Translations under genes and position numbers: made by a program
NCBI GenBank assembly: GCA_964466625.1
Contig: CAYXQF010000047.1
Span: 1-14,639, forward strand
Origin: QALR01 sp964466625
GTDB lineage: Bacteria > Bacillota > Clostridia > Oscillospirales > CAG-272
Direction of reading: 5' to 3'
DNA: 14,639 bases
Notes under the pieces: model-generated
What the model was told of the DNA's origin: nothing
Seen by the model: only the letters and a program-made list of their open reading frames with translations
Databases searched by the model: none
In this document: one piece after another, positions 6,726 to 12,577 of the stretch
Position numbering within the stretch: position 1 is the first letter of the stretch
Layout of the letters: each line of letters begins with the position of its first letter

Positions 6726-8444
6726 TCAAAGATGAGCAAATTGCGATTGATAAAGTCCGGCGTAAATACCGTCCGCCGCGAGAAGCTCTTTATGCGTACC
6801 CTTTTCGCGGATACCCTCGTCCGTGATCACGACGATCTCATCGGCGTTTTTAACGGTGGAAAGACGGTGCGCCACCACGATGGTGGTTCTGCCGCGGCAA
6901 AGCTCGTCAAGGGATTTCTGAATAAGGATCTCCGTCGCGTTATCAAGTGCGCTCGTCGCCTCGTCCAAAATGAGGATCGCGGGATCTTTTAGGAATACGC
7001 GCGCGATGGAAATGCGCTGCTTCTGACCGCCGGAAAGCTTCACACCGCGTTCACCGACAAACGTATCATAGCCATCGGGAAGTGTTTCGATGAATTCATG
7101 AATATTGGCAAGCTTTGCGGCTTTCACAACTTCCTCGAAGGTCGCGCCTTCTTTACCGTAAGCAATATTTTCGAAGATCGTACCGGTGAAAAGGAAAACG
7201 TCCTGTGTCACAATACCGATATGACGGCGAATCGAGTCGCGTGTCACGTCGGTGATATCCTTGCCATCGATGGTGATGGTACCGCCGGAAATATCGTAAA
7301 AACGAGGCAAAATGTGGCACATGGTGGTCTTGCCCGCTCCCGAAGGGCCAACGAGTGCCACCGTCTTTCCGGGCGCAATGGAAAGATCAATACCCGAAAG
7401 GATCATCTTCTGACCGTCCACGTAGGAGAAGTCCACATTCTTAAATTCAATGCTACCCTTCACCGAAGTAAGCTCCTCTGCCCCGGCTTTATCTTCTTCC
7501 ACAGGAGTATCCATCAATTCACAAAAACGGGTAAAGCCGCTCATGCCGTCCTGAAGCTGTTCGATCAGGTTGATCAGATTGCGGATCGGTGTCATAAAGA
7601 TATTGACAAAAATAATAAAGGAAGTAAAATCGGCAAAGTCGATCCAGCCGTTATAGGTGAAAATACCGCCTGCCACAAATACGATAACGTTCAAAATGTC
7701 GATGATGAAACCGTTTCCGCAGAAAAATTCCGCCATCGCACGATAAGAATTGGATTTTGCCTTTACGAAATCGCGGTTATGCTTATCGAATTTTTCCGTT
7801 TCAAAGGTGCCGTTTTCAAAAGCTTTTGCCACGCGGATCCCGGCGATGCTGTTTTCCAAAGTGGCGTTAACCTCGGAAACCTCTTCTCTGGCTTTCGTGA
7901 ACGCCGCACTCATTTTTAGGCGCTTTTTGGCCGCGAAGATCACGAGGAACGGAATGCACGCGAAGATGATGAGCGTGATCCAGATATTGATTCTTGCCAT
8001 CAAAATAAACGAACCGACAAGCAAGAACAAAGACACGATAAAGTCTTCGGGGCCGTGGTGCGCAAGCTCCGCGATCTCCTGCAGGTCGTTAACGATACGG
8101 GACATGATAGAACCCGTTTTATTATTGTCGAAATACGTAAACGGCAATTTTTGAATATGCGCAAACGCTTCTTTTCGCATATCTGCCTGCATACGCACAC
8201 CGACAACGTGTCCGAAATACTGAATAAAATATTTAAGTCCCATTTTCACAAGATAGATAACGACAAGGATCGCACCCCAAATGAGAAGCATCTGAAGCTT
8301 TTTGTTCGGGATATAATCGTTCAGCATGGAACGGGTGATCATCGGATAGAAAAGATCACACATGGAGAGCATAAATGCGCAAAGCATATCAAGCATAAAA
8401 AGCGTTCTGTGCGGTTTATAATATCGCAAAAATCGTTTTAACAT
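6726..8444 (-). CDS. ABC exporter half-transporter (MsbA/LmrA-like multidrug type)
   Basis: This 572-residue protein has an N-terminal membrane domain (about 15-305, six helices) fused to a nucleotide-binding domain (about 330-572). The ATPase motifs are intact: Walker A GPSGAGKT (366-373), Q-loop Gln414, signature LSGGQ (470-474), Walker B ILILDEA with Glu495, and H-loop His526. Such proteins work as homo- or heterodimers that export lipids, drugs or peptides. There is no second half-transporter nearby, so a homodimer is likely. No peptidase domain is present, so it is not a bacteriocin processing exporter. The start at MLKRFLRYYKPHR has GAAGGGAA upstream; the open frame further upstream overlaps the regulator gene. 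It lies 14 bases behind the XRE gene, which suggests that gene controls it. The substrate is unknown. Confidence 0.93.
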   Translation of the reverse strand: MLKRFLRYYKPHRTLFMLDMLCAFMLSMCDLFYPMITRSMLNDYIPNKKLQMLLIWGAILVVIYLVKMGLKYFIQYFGHVVGVRMQADMRKEAFAHIQKLPFTYFDNNKTGSIMSRIVNDLQEIAELAHHGPEDFIVSLFLLVGSFILMARINIWITLIIFACIPFLVIFAAKKRLKMSAAFTKAREEVSEVNATLENSIAGIRVAKAFENGTFETEKFDKHNRDFVKAKSNSYRAMAEFFCGNGFIIDILNVIVFVAGGIFTYNGWIDFADFTSFIIFVNIFMTPIRNLINLIEQLQDGMSGFTRFCELMDTPVEEDKAGAEELTSVKGSIEFKNVDFSYVDGQKMILSGIDLSIAPGKTVALVGPSGAGKTTMCHILPRFYDISGGTITIDGKDITDVTRDSIRRHIGIVTQDVFLFTGTIFENIAYGKEGATFEEVVKAAKLANIHEFIETLPDGYDTFVGERGVKLSGGQKQRISIARVFLKDPAILILDEATSALDNATEILIQKSLDELCRGRTTIVVAHRLSTVKNADEIVVITDEGIREKGTHKELLAADGIYAGLYQSQFAHL

Positions 8445-8458
8445 AACTTTTCCCTTCT

Positions 8459-9301
8459 TTACTGATTCATTTTCTCGGCAAGAGCAAGCCGCTCGGCGGC
8501 ACATTCGTAAGCACCTTTATAATCACCGTTTTGCTTCGCAAGCTTTTCCAGATCTTCCAAAACGTAATAGCGAAGGATCGCGTCCGTTTGTCCTTCAGCG
8601 CCTTCCAAAAGCATGCGAAGCTCGTGCATCGCATCGGGACAAGCACTGTTTTTTATACGTTGGCGAATAGCAAGATGGGAAGCATAAACGGAAGCCACGC
8701 CTTCCTCAGGCGGTTCAAAACCCACGCCCGAAAGAAAACCGATGTAAGCAAGATCGGCAAAGACTACTTGTCCGCCGCACGGGGACGGGCTGATCTTCGG
8801 CAATTCGCCACCGCGAACGTAGGTAATCGCAGAAAGATATTTTTCTGCCACCTCTGCCATCGAAGACTCTGCGTAAAGTGTCTTTTCCGTGTGAGCGATC
8901 GCGGCATGAAAATGCGCGGCCGCTGTAGTAAGATATCCCGCGTGGTACTTGGCAATGCCGAGCGCCAAGAGGCATTTGGCCAAAAGAAGTTCCGTTTCAT
9001 CGTCGGAAACACCGAGGTTTTCCAGCTTTGTAAGACATTTTGAATATTCACCTGCGGCAAAAAGCTTTTTGATCTTCGGCATCACAGCAATTTTTCGGAA
9101 AGCATCGAGATCGTGGCTGTCGGAAAAGAAATATTCCGTCGGCACTCCGAGTTTTTTGGCAATATCCTGTATCGTGGAAACCGAAGGCTTTGCCACGCCG
9201 TTCTCAATTTGGCTGAGCATATTGCGCGTGACGGTATCCCCTGCAAGTTCTGCTTGCGTCATCTTTTTTTCCATGCGCAATTCTTTGATTTTTTGTCCCA
9301 T
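8459..9301 (-). CDS. XRE-family HTH transcriptional regulator with helical (TPR-like) C-terminal domain
   Basis: This 280-residue protein begins with a Cro/C1-type helix-turn-helix (about 5-57: IKELRMEKKMTQAEL ... SQIENGVAKPSVSTIQDIAKKLGV). The remaining 220 residues are mostly alpha-helical with TPR-like character (AGEYSKCLTKLENLG, TTAAAHFHAAIAH, GDYKGAYECAAERLALAE). This layout recalls peptide-sensing RRNPP regulators, but no partner peptide gene is visible. It probably controls its own operon: an inverted repeat sits between the promoter and the gene, and the ABC exporter follows after 14 bases. The start is uncertain. ATG 9299-9301 has only weak AAAGAA upstream, while GTG 9326-9328 has AAAGG but just three bases of spacing. 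Confidence 0.88.
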   Translation of the reverse strand: MGQKIKELRMEKKMTQAELAGDTVTRNMLSQIENGVAKPSVSTIQDIAKKLGVPTEYFFSDSHDLDAFRKIAVMPKIKKLFAAGEYSKCLTKLENLGVSDDETELLLAKCLLALGIAKYHAGYLTTAAAHFHAAIAHTEKTLYAESSMAEVAEKYLSAITYVRGGELPKISPSPCGGQVVFADLAYIGFLSGVGFEPPEEGVASVYASHLAIRQRIKNSACPDAMHELRMLLEGAEGQTDAILRYYVLEDLEKLAKQNGDYKGAYECAAERLALAEKMNQ

Positions 9302-9340
9302 TAAACGTTCTTTTTCGATAGGACACACCGACCTTTCATA

Positions 9341-9355
9341 GTAAAATGGATTTAC
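9341..9355. promoter_or_regulatory. Operator-like inverted repeat before the XRE gene
   Basis: GTAAAATGGATTTAC has GTAAA/TTTAC arms around five bases. It starts a few bases downstream of the predicted transcription start (about 9359) and ahead of the XRE gene. That is a typical position for an autorepressor site. The function is inferred. Confidence 0.4.
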
Positions 9356-9365
9356 AACAAAAAAT

Positions 9366-9394
9366 ATTTTACCGCAAATCCCCCGTTTTGTCAA
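9366..9394 (-). promoter_or_regulatory. Sigma-A promoter of the XRE-ABC-DUF951 operon
   Basis: On the minus strand, TTGACA (9389-9394), 17 bases and TAAAAT (9366-9371) form a near-perfect housekeeping promoter. It is the only good one seen for the three genes downstream. Confidence 0.85.
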
Positions 9395-9548
9395 CCGCCT
9401 TTTCCCACCATTTCAAAAACTCACCCGTAAAAAATACTTACAATTTATTTTTTCGCTCGTTTGAAAAAGAAAAGGCCGCGGCAAGTCCTTTTTTCATGAA
9501 AATCTGCATTTTTCTTCATGATTCATAAAGACGAAGCGGCAGGACGTG
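9395..9548. other. Non-coding stretch between divergent XRE and cotJ promoters
   Basis: The region between the two start codons (9302-9630) holds no supported gene. The XRE promoter and operator occupy its left end and the cotJ promoter its right part. The middle contains a 12-base palindrome, TTTTCATGAAAA (about 9489-9500), and a weak AAAAGG/CCTTTT hairpin. No function can be assigned to either. Confidence 0.5.
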
Positions 9549-9578
9549 TGGACAAAGCAAGCAAATGGGCATATATTA
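9549..9578 (+). promoter_or_regulatory. Promoter of the cotJ operon, sporulation-type reading likely
   Basis: CATATATTA (9570-9578) fits the CATANNNTA box of sigma-K promoters, with AC 16 bases upstream (9552-9553). The arrangement matches the one at 4937-4963. The same bases also read as sigma-A: TGGACA (9549-9554), 17 bases and TATATT (9572-9577). Since cotJ is a mother-cell operon in Bacillus subtilis (sigma-E), a sporulation promoter is the more natural reading. The sigma-E -35 element is poor here. Confidence 0.5.
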
Positions 9579-9630
9579 AAAACAGACGAGCCAACCGTCA
9601 AAAAACAAACCCAAAGGAGTGTTTGATTCC

Positions 9631-10086
9631 GTGCAATATTCCGGAAAATATTCACGCCGCAATCTCGAAAGCAATCGAAATATGCGGCGTATGCCTTATA
9701 TGGGAATGAGTAGATGCAACGTTTGCGGCACATCTGACACCGACAACAATACCTGTGACACCTGCAATGATGCTACGCCCTATTCCATGCGTGCGATGAG
9801 AAATCGCCGCGATATGAATGAAGACACTTGTGATCGTTGCGATATCGTAAACCTTGATCGCGCAAATACCGCACGCGGTGATGCCGCGCTCAATGGACGC
9901 AATGAAAACAGAGATTCTTGCGGCAATATGGAGAGCGATTGGTGCGATCAGCATTTCAGTCTTGCCATGGGATACGTATATCCGCAGGAATTTTACGATC
10001 TGAATGAAAGCGAAGAGGCACTTTGCCGCGGTACGCTTTTCAAACAGCTCGATATGCCGTTTTACGGCCCGAGAAAAAGAAACTGA
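9631..10086 (+). CDS. cotJA: Spore coat protein CotJA with long Cys/Asn/Arg-rich N-terminal extension
   Basis: This is a 151-residue protein. Its C-terminal part (about 108-146: HFSLAMGYVYPQEF, then EEALCRGTLFKQLDMPFYG) is the CotJA domain of the inner spore coat. The first hundred residues are an extension rich in Asn, Asp, Arg and Cys with three CxxC pairs (29/32, 42/45, 67/70) and further Cys at 97, 105 and 132. Bacillus CotJA is only about 80 residues and consists mostly of the domain. The start is taken as GTG 9631, eleven bases after AAAGGAG (9613-9619); the upstream GTG at 9619 overlaps that ribosome site and cannot use it. It is the first gene of cotJA-cotJB-cotJC. The N-terminal CxxC pairs could bind metal or cross-link the coat, which is inference. 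Confidence 0.93.
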   Translation: MQYSGKYSRRNLESNRNMRRMPYMGMSRCNVCGTSDTDNNTCDTCNDATPYSMRAMRNRRDMNEDTCDRCDIVNLDRANTARGDAALNGRNENRDSCGNMESDWCDQHFSLAMGYVYPQEFYDLNESEEALCRGTLFKQLDMPFYGPRKRN

Positions 10087-10131
10087 TCTCCCGCAAACAG
10101 CGGATTTTACTCCCCAAAGAAAGGTGATTTC

Positions 10132-10389
10132 ATGACAACTGAAAAAGACCGCCTGCTTCGGCGCATTCAAGCAGAAGATTTCGTGCTTTACGAAACCGTC
10201 CTCTATCTGGACGTTCACCCCAAAAACAGAAAAGCGCTTGCCTACTATGAAAAACACCGCGATATGGCAAAAGCGCTCCGCGAAGAATATGAATGTAAAT
10301 ACGGCCCTCTGACCATCAAAGGCGACCAAAATGCCGGCGAATGGCAATGGGTATGCAGACCTTGGCCGTGGGAAAAGGAGGCTAACTGA
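10132..10389 (+). CDS. cotJB: Spore coat protein CotJB
   Basis: This 85-residue protein is close to the family's usual length. It shows the CotJB pattern throughout: IQAEDFVLYETVLYLDVHP (about 12-30), NRKALAYYEKHRD, EEYECKYGPL and the C-terminal WQWVCRPWPWE. In Bacillus subtilis CotJB is encoded with CotJA and the catalase-like CotJC, and CotJA and CotJC interact in the coat. The ATG has AAAGAAAGGTG eight bases upstream. It follows cotJA after 45 bases and is followed at once by the cotJC fragment, whose AAAGGAGG ribosome site lies inside the last codons of cotJB. The gene itself looks intact. Confidence 0.95.
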   Translation: MTTEKDRLLRRIQAEDFVLYETVLYLDVHPKNRKALAYYEKHRDMAKALREEYECKYGPLTIKGDQNAGEWQWVCRPWPWEKEAN

Positions 10390-10391
10390 TT

Positions 10392-10502
10392 ATGTGGGCA
10401 TACGAGAAAAAACTGCAATATCCCGTTAAGATCAAAAACCCCAACCCCGCTTACGCAAAGATCATCATCAGCCAGCTCGGCGGTGCGGACGACAAAAAAT
10501 GA
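10392..10502 (+). pseudogene. cotJC: 5' fragment of cotJC (manganese catalase-like coat protein), cut by element insertion
   Basis: Thirty-six codons encode MWAYEKKLQYPVKIKNPNP, then AYAKIIISQLGG and ADDKK before a stop. The first 31 to 34 residues are unmistakably the N-terminus of CotJC, which is normally about 190 residues. The conserved GG-x-D context at residues 30-33 is where the match ends. The start is intact, with AAAGGAGG ten bases upstream, so the gene was an ordinary third member of the operon. All metal-binding residues of the catalase lie in the missing part. No further CotJC coding is seen in any frame downstream. The bases after the stop belong to the terminator and genes of the phage element. 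The gene is therefore inactive as it stands, unless excision rejoins it. Confidence 0.88.
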
Positions 10503-10503
10503 T
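10487..10503. other. Probable left attachment junction of the element in cotJC
   Basis: CotJC similarity ends around GGADD (about 10480-10494), and phage-side sequence starts by the terminator hairpin at 10503. The crossover must lie in or just before this interval. The core bases cannot be defined without the far end or an intact cotJC from a relative. Confidence 0.6.
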
Positions 10504-10532
10504 AAAAGGCTACCATGCGAGGTAACCTTTTA
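10503..10532. terminator. Terminator hairpin at the element edge
   Basis: TAAAAGG-C-TACC pairs with GGTA-A-CCTTTTA around a six-base loop, with one mismatch and A- and T-rich flanks. It overlaps the stop codon of the membrane protein gene on the minus strand. It could also stop cotJ transcripts entering the element. Confidence 0.65.
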
Positions 10533-11024
10533 TTTATCTTTCGTTCCTCCAAACTTTTGAAAGTTAGAAATGACACCATTGAGAATTTCTAATATGTTGA
10601 CTTCTTGTTTTGAATCAAAAGCATATGCAATCATTACTGCTATTGATCCCAAGGTTTCAACGAACACTGATGTGATATATGTAATAAGCACTGTGTCGGA
10701 CAAATCAACCCCGGCCAAAGCTTTCAAGAGCATCAAACCCACTAATACCACATACTGAGCACTTATAAACACAATAAAAAATATTGTAAAAATGCTCTTC
10801 AACTTTGTTTTTGATTGATTTTGTTCATTGAGTTGTTTTGACGATGTATTAACAATAAGCTGAGCGATTTCTCGATATGTTTTCTCGGATTCGCCTTTTA
10901 ATTCATTATCAATTGCATCCGCGTCATCATTATCACTCAAACCGATACTCTTCACATGAGCCTGTTGCTTCACATTCGCAATTTGACGTAACTGCTCAAT
11001 ATCTATGTCATGCTTATCTGCCAT
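10530..11024 (-). CDS. Two-TM membrane protein of the element, function unknown
   Basis: This is a 164-residue protein with a polar, Asp-rich N-terminal half (1-75). Two hydrophobic helices follow at about 77-101 and 111-136, then a short polar tail. I do not recognise the family. It is translationally coupled to the ImmA/IrrE-type gene: its ATG lies inside the last codons of that gene, and the two overlap by 11 bases. Low G+C sets this pair apart from the structural genes beside it, so the pair may be cargo acquired by the phage. The N-terminal soluble part and membrane hairpin could make it a membrane effector or an anchor, but no function is shown. Confidence 0.8.
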   Translation of the reverse strand: MADKHDIDIEQLRQIANVKQQAHVKSIGLSDNDDADAIDNELKGESEKTYREIAQLIVNTSSKQLNEQNQSKTKLKSIFTIFFIVFISAQYVVLVGLMLLKALAGVDLSDTVLITYITSVFVETLGSIAVMIAYAFDSKQEVNILEILNGVISNFQKFGGTKDK

Positions 11025-11643
11025 TTGAAACTTCCTTTACATCTTTTAACAACATTCTTGAAATCAATGCATTCTTTTCGACGCCTAAAAATTTAGCCGC
11101 CTCTTCAAAGGAATCATATTTTCTTAATGCTCCCCAAAATAAATCCTTGGGAATTAATACAAGCAACGCAAAAATATTTGCGACCTGTTCATCAATTAAA
11201 AATTTGTTGTCCTCTTGACGCAATATATCTTCAGAGATAGATGTAATGTCCATGTCTATATGCGTGCTTACTGTATATCCACAATCCTTTGTATCAAAAA
11301 GTTGAGGTTGTGTCATCAAATGTCCCAACTCGTGTACCAAAGAGAAACGTTTCATAGCCGGAGTTTCAAGCTCATTCAAAAGAATAATTGCGGTATCTTT
11401 CCCATCAATATTTCCTACACACATCGCAGCTCCAAAGCCATCATAATTCACAGATTTATCTTGACCATTATTAAATTCATTGAAGTCGTAATCTGTAAAC
11501 TTAACATCAATTCCGAGCAACTTTTCGACAACATCCATAATTGCAGCAGTAGGAACAAATTCATCTTTTTTGTACGACAAGTGTTTAAGCACAAGCGCCG
11601 CTTTTTCGTATGCAATGTCAAATTCTTTCATGTTCCAATACAT
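11014..11643 (-). CDS. ImmA/IrrE family metallopeptidase
   Basis: This is a 209-residue zinc metallopeptidase of the ImmA/IrrE (DUF955) family. The motif VHELGHLM places the zinc ligands and catalytic Glu in HELGH at 104-108. The downstream DEQVANIFALLVLIP segment (151-165) supplies the typical third-ligand acidic residue. ImmA of ICEBs1 cleaves an immunity repressor. Here no HTH repressor lies next to it; the partner is a membrane protein overlapping its 3' end. The start ATG at 11641-11643 has GGAGG seven bases upstream. ATG 11629-11631, with AAGGAG twelve bases upstream, is an alternative. A good promoter and a repeat array lie upstream. The substrate is unknown. Confidence 0.88.
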   Translation of the reverse strand: MYWNMKEFDIAYEKAALVLKHLSYKKDEFVPTAAIMDVVEKLLGIDVKFTDYDFNEFNNGQDKSVNYDGFGAAMCVGNIDGKDTAIILLNELETPAMKRFSLVHELGHLMTQPQLFDTKDCGYTVSTHIDMDITSISEDILRQEDNKFLIDEQVANIFALLVLIPKDLFWGALRKYDSFEEAAKFLGVEKNALISRMLLKDVKEVSNGR

Positions 11644-11720
11644 CTCCTTCCCTCCGTTTCTCATGATATTTAAGGGCACCAATGAGACGGAAAAATTTAT
11701 GAAGATTATCCCCCATTCTC

Positions 11721-11749
11721 ATATTACCATATTTCTGGTGATTTTTCAA
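11721..11749 (-). promoter_or_regulatory. Promoter of the ImmA/IrrE-type operon
   Basis: On the minus strand, TTGAAA (11744-11749), 17 bases and TAATAT (11721-11726) form a good sigma-A type promoter. Transcription would start near 11714, about 70 bases before the gene. Confidence 0.75.
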
Positions 11750-11757
11750 TAAATTTT

Positions 11758-11792
11758 GTGAAAATATTTCACCTTATTTCACCTTGTTTCAC
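11758..11792. repeat. TTTCAC direct repeats at 10-base spacing with an inverted copy
   Basis: TTTCAC occurs at 11767-11772, 11777-11782 and 11787-11792, exactly ten bases apart, with CTTA and CTTG between. An inverted GTGAAA at 11758-11763 makes GTGAAAATATTTCAC a dyad. The array ends nine bases upstream of the -35 element of the ImmA operon, so a regulator binding on one face of the helix is likely. An iteron-like replication role is the other option. Confidence 0.6.
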
Positions 11793-11890
11793 ACGCTCTC
11801 TACTATTCTTTCCTTATCTTATCTATATTAACCAGAAAATACACCCCATCGCTTTCCTATTGTATGAACGTCTTATCAATAAGTATACAG

Positions 11891-11918
11891 AAAAAAGCCC
11901 CCTTCCAGGGGCTTTTTC
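11891..11918 (-). terminator. Terminator of the phage lysis-tail operon
   Basis: A perfect ten-base stem, AAAAAGCCCC (11892-11901) and GGGGCTTTTT (11908-11917), has a six-base loop and a T-run on the minus strand. It lies 22 bases after the stop of the XhlA-like gene. Confidence 0.92.
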
Positions 11919-11939
11919 ATCTTTATTCGAGAATCAAGA

Positions 11940-12218
11940 TTAGCCAATACCAAGGCGCGCAAACGCAAAGCCGATCAATGTCGCCACGATAATTTTGAGT
12001 GCCTCGGTCACGACGGTTTCCCATCGTTTGGCAGGCTTACCGGCGAGATTGTCGAGCTTCTTTTCCATGCGTTCTTGGCTTTCTTTGATGGTATCGAGTT
12101 TGACGTCGACTTTGCCGCTGTGCGTAAAGAGCTTTCCGATGTCCTTCTGCTGTTCCTTCAGCTCCTCCTGCAAACGCAAAACGTGTTCGCATGGGCAAGT
12201 TTTGTTGTTTTCGGGCAT
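11940..12218 (-). CDS. XhlA-like phage lysis-accessory protein
   Basis: This 92-residue protein has a long charged amphipathic or coiled-coil region (about 8-62) and one C-terminal membrane helix (about 72-90: EALKIIVATLIGFAFARLGIG). This is the layout of haemolysin XhlA-type proteins, which sit beside holins in prophages such as PBSX. The N-terminus has CPCEH (8-12). It overlaps the holin stop codon (TAATG), so it is translationally coupled. It is the last gene of the late operon, just before a strong terminator. It probably helps holin action or membrane targeting. The family call rests on topology and context more than on motifs. Confidence 0.75.
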   Translation of the reverse strand: MPENNKTCPCEHVLRLQEELKEQQKDIGKLFTHSGKVDVKLDTIKESQERMEKKLDNLAGKPAKRWETVVTEALKIIVATLIGFAFARLGIG

Positions 12219-12559
12219 TATGTTCCACCCTTTCCCTTTTCGATGGTATATTCACCATCGGCAAGCTTTTCTTTGAGGTGTGCCACGGCGTCCTCGATCA
12301 GCTTGGAAAGAGCTTTTTCCGAACAGAAATATTTCAGCGCCGGAAGCTTTTCAAAGAGCAGGCCCGTGACGTAGGAATATTTGACTTCACCCGTGCCGCC
12401 GCCATAACGCTCCTCAGCATCATAGACGAGATGGCGAAGGATCTGTTTTGCCGCGGTCCGATATTTGCCGCCAAAAGCGAAGAAAAGAACTGCGATCACG
12501 GCGAGAAAAAGCGCGACGATGATAATGGTAACAAGGTTTTCTGTGATAAAGTTCATCAT
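12218..12559 (-). CDS. Phage holin, LLH family
   Basis: This 113-residue protein has one N-terminal membrane helix (about 8-30, rich in Ile, Val and Ala). A cytoplasmic domain follows with the LLH holin pattern: KQILRHLVYDAEERYGGGTGEVKYSYV and a C-terminal ALSKLIEDAVAHLKEK. Holins form membrane lesions that release the endolysin at the end of the lytic cycle. The first ATG has AGGAGG eight bases upstream; an adjacent second ATG might allow dual starts, as seen in some holins. It lies between the carbohydrate-binding-like gene and the XhlA-like gene. No endolysin is encoded next to it. Confidence 0.88.
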   Translation of the reverse strand: MMNFITENLVTIIIVALFLAVIAVLFFAFGGKYRTAAKQILRHLVYDAEERYGGGTGEVKYSYVTGLLFEKLPALKYFCSEKALSKLIEDAVAHLKEKLADGEYTIEKGKGGT

Positions 12560-12577
12560 GGTATGTACCTCCTAATT

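Noticed and set aside
7098..7919. 273-codon open frame antisense to the ABC transporter
   Set aside because: It lies wholly inside a strongly supported gene and has no family features.
9468..9493. AAAAGG/CCTTTT hairpin with T-run between XRE and cotJA
   Set aside because: The stem is short and the loop long, and no gene ends there on the plus strand, so it was not called a terminator.
9518..9709. 63-codon plus-strand open frame before cotJA
   Set aside because: It has no ribosome site, spans the promoter and overlaps cotJA in another frame.
9652..10347. 231-codon minus-strand open frame over cotJ
   Set aside because: It is antisense to cotJA and cotJB, whose domains are clear.
11758..11792. 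CRISPR-like spacing of the TTTCAC repeats
   Set aside because: The units are ten bases with no spacers of useful length; they are operator-like or iteron-like, not CRISPR.
11758..11943. 61-codon plus-strand open frame in the phage intergenic region
   Set aside because: It lacks a ribosome site and runs through the TTTCAC array and a strong terminator hairpin.
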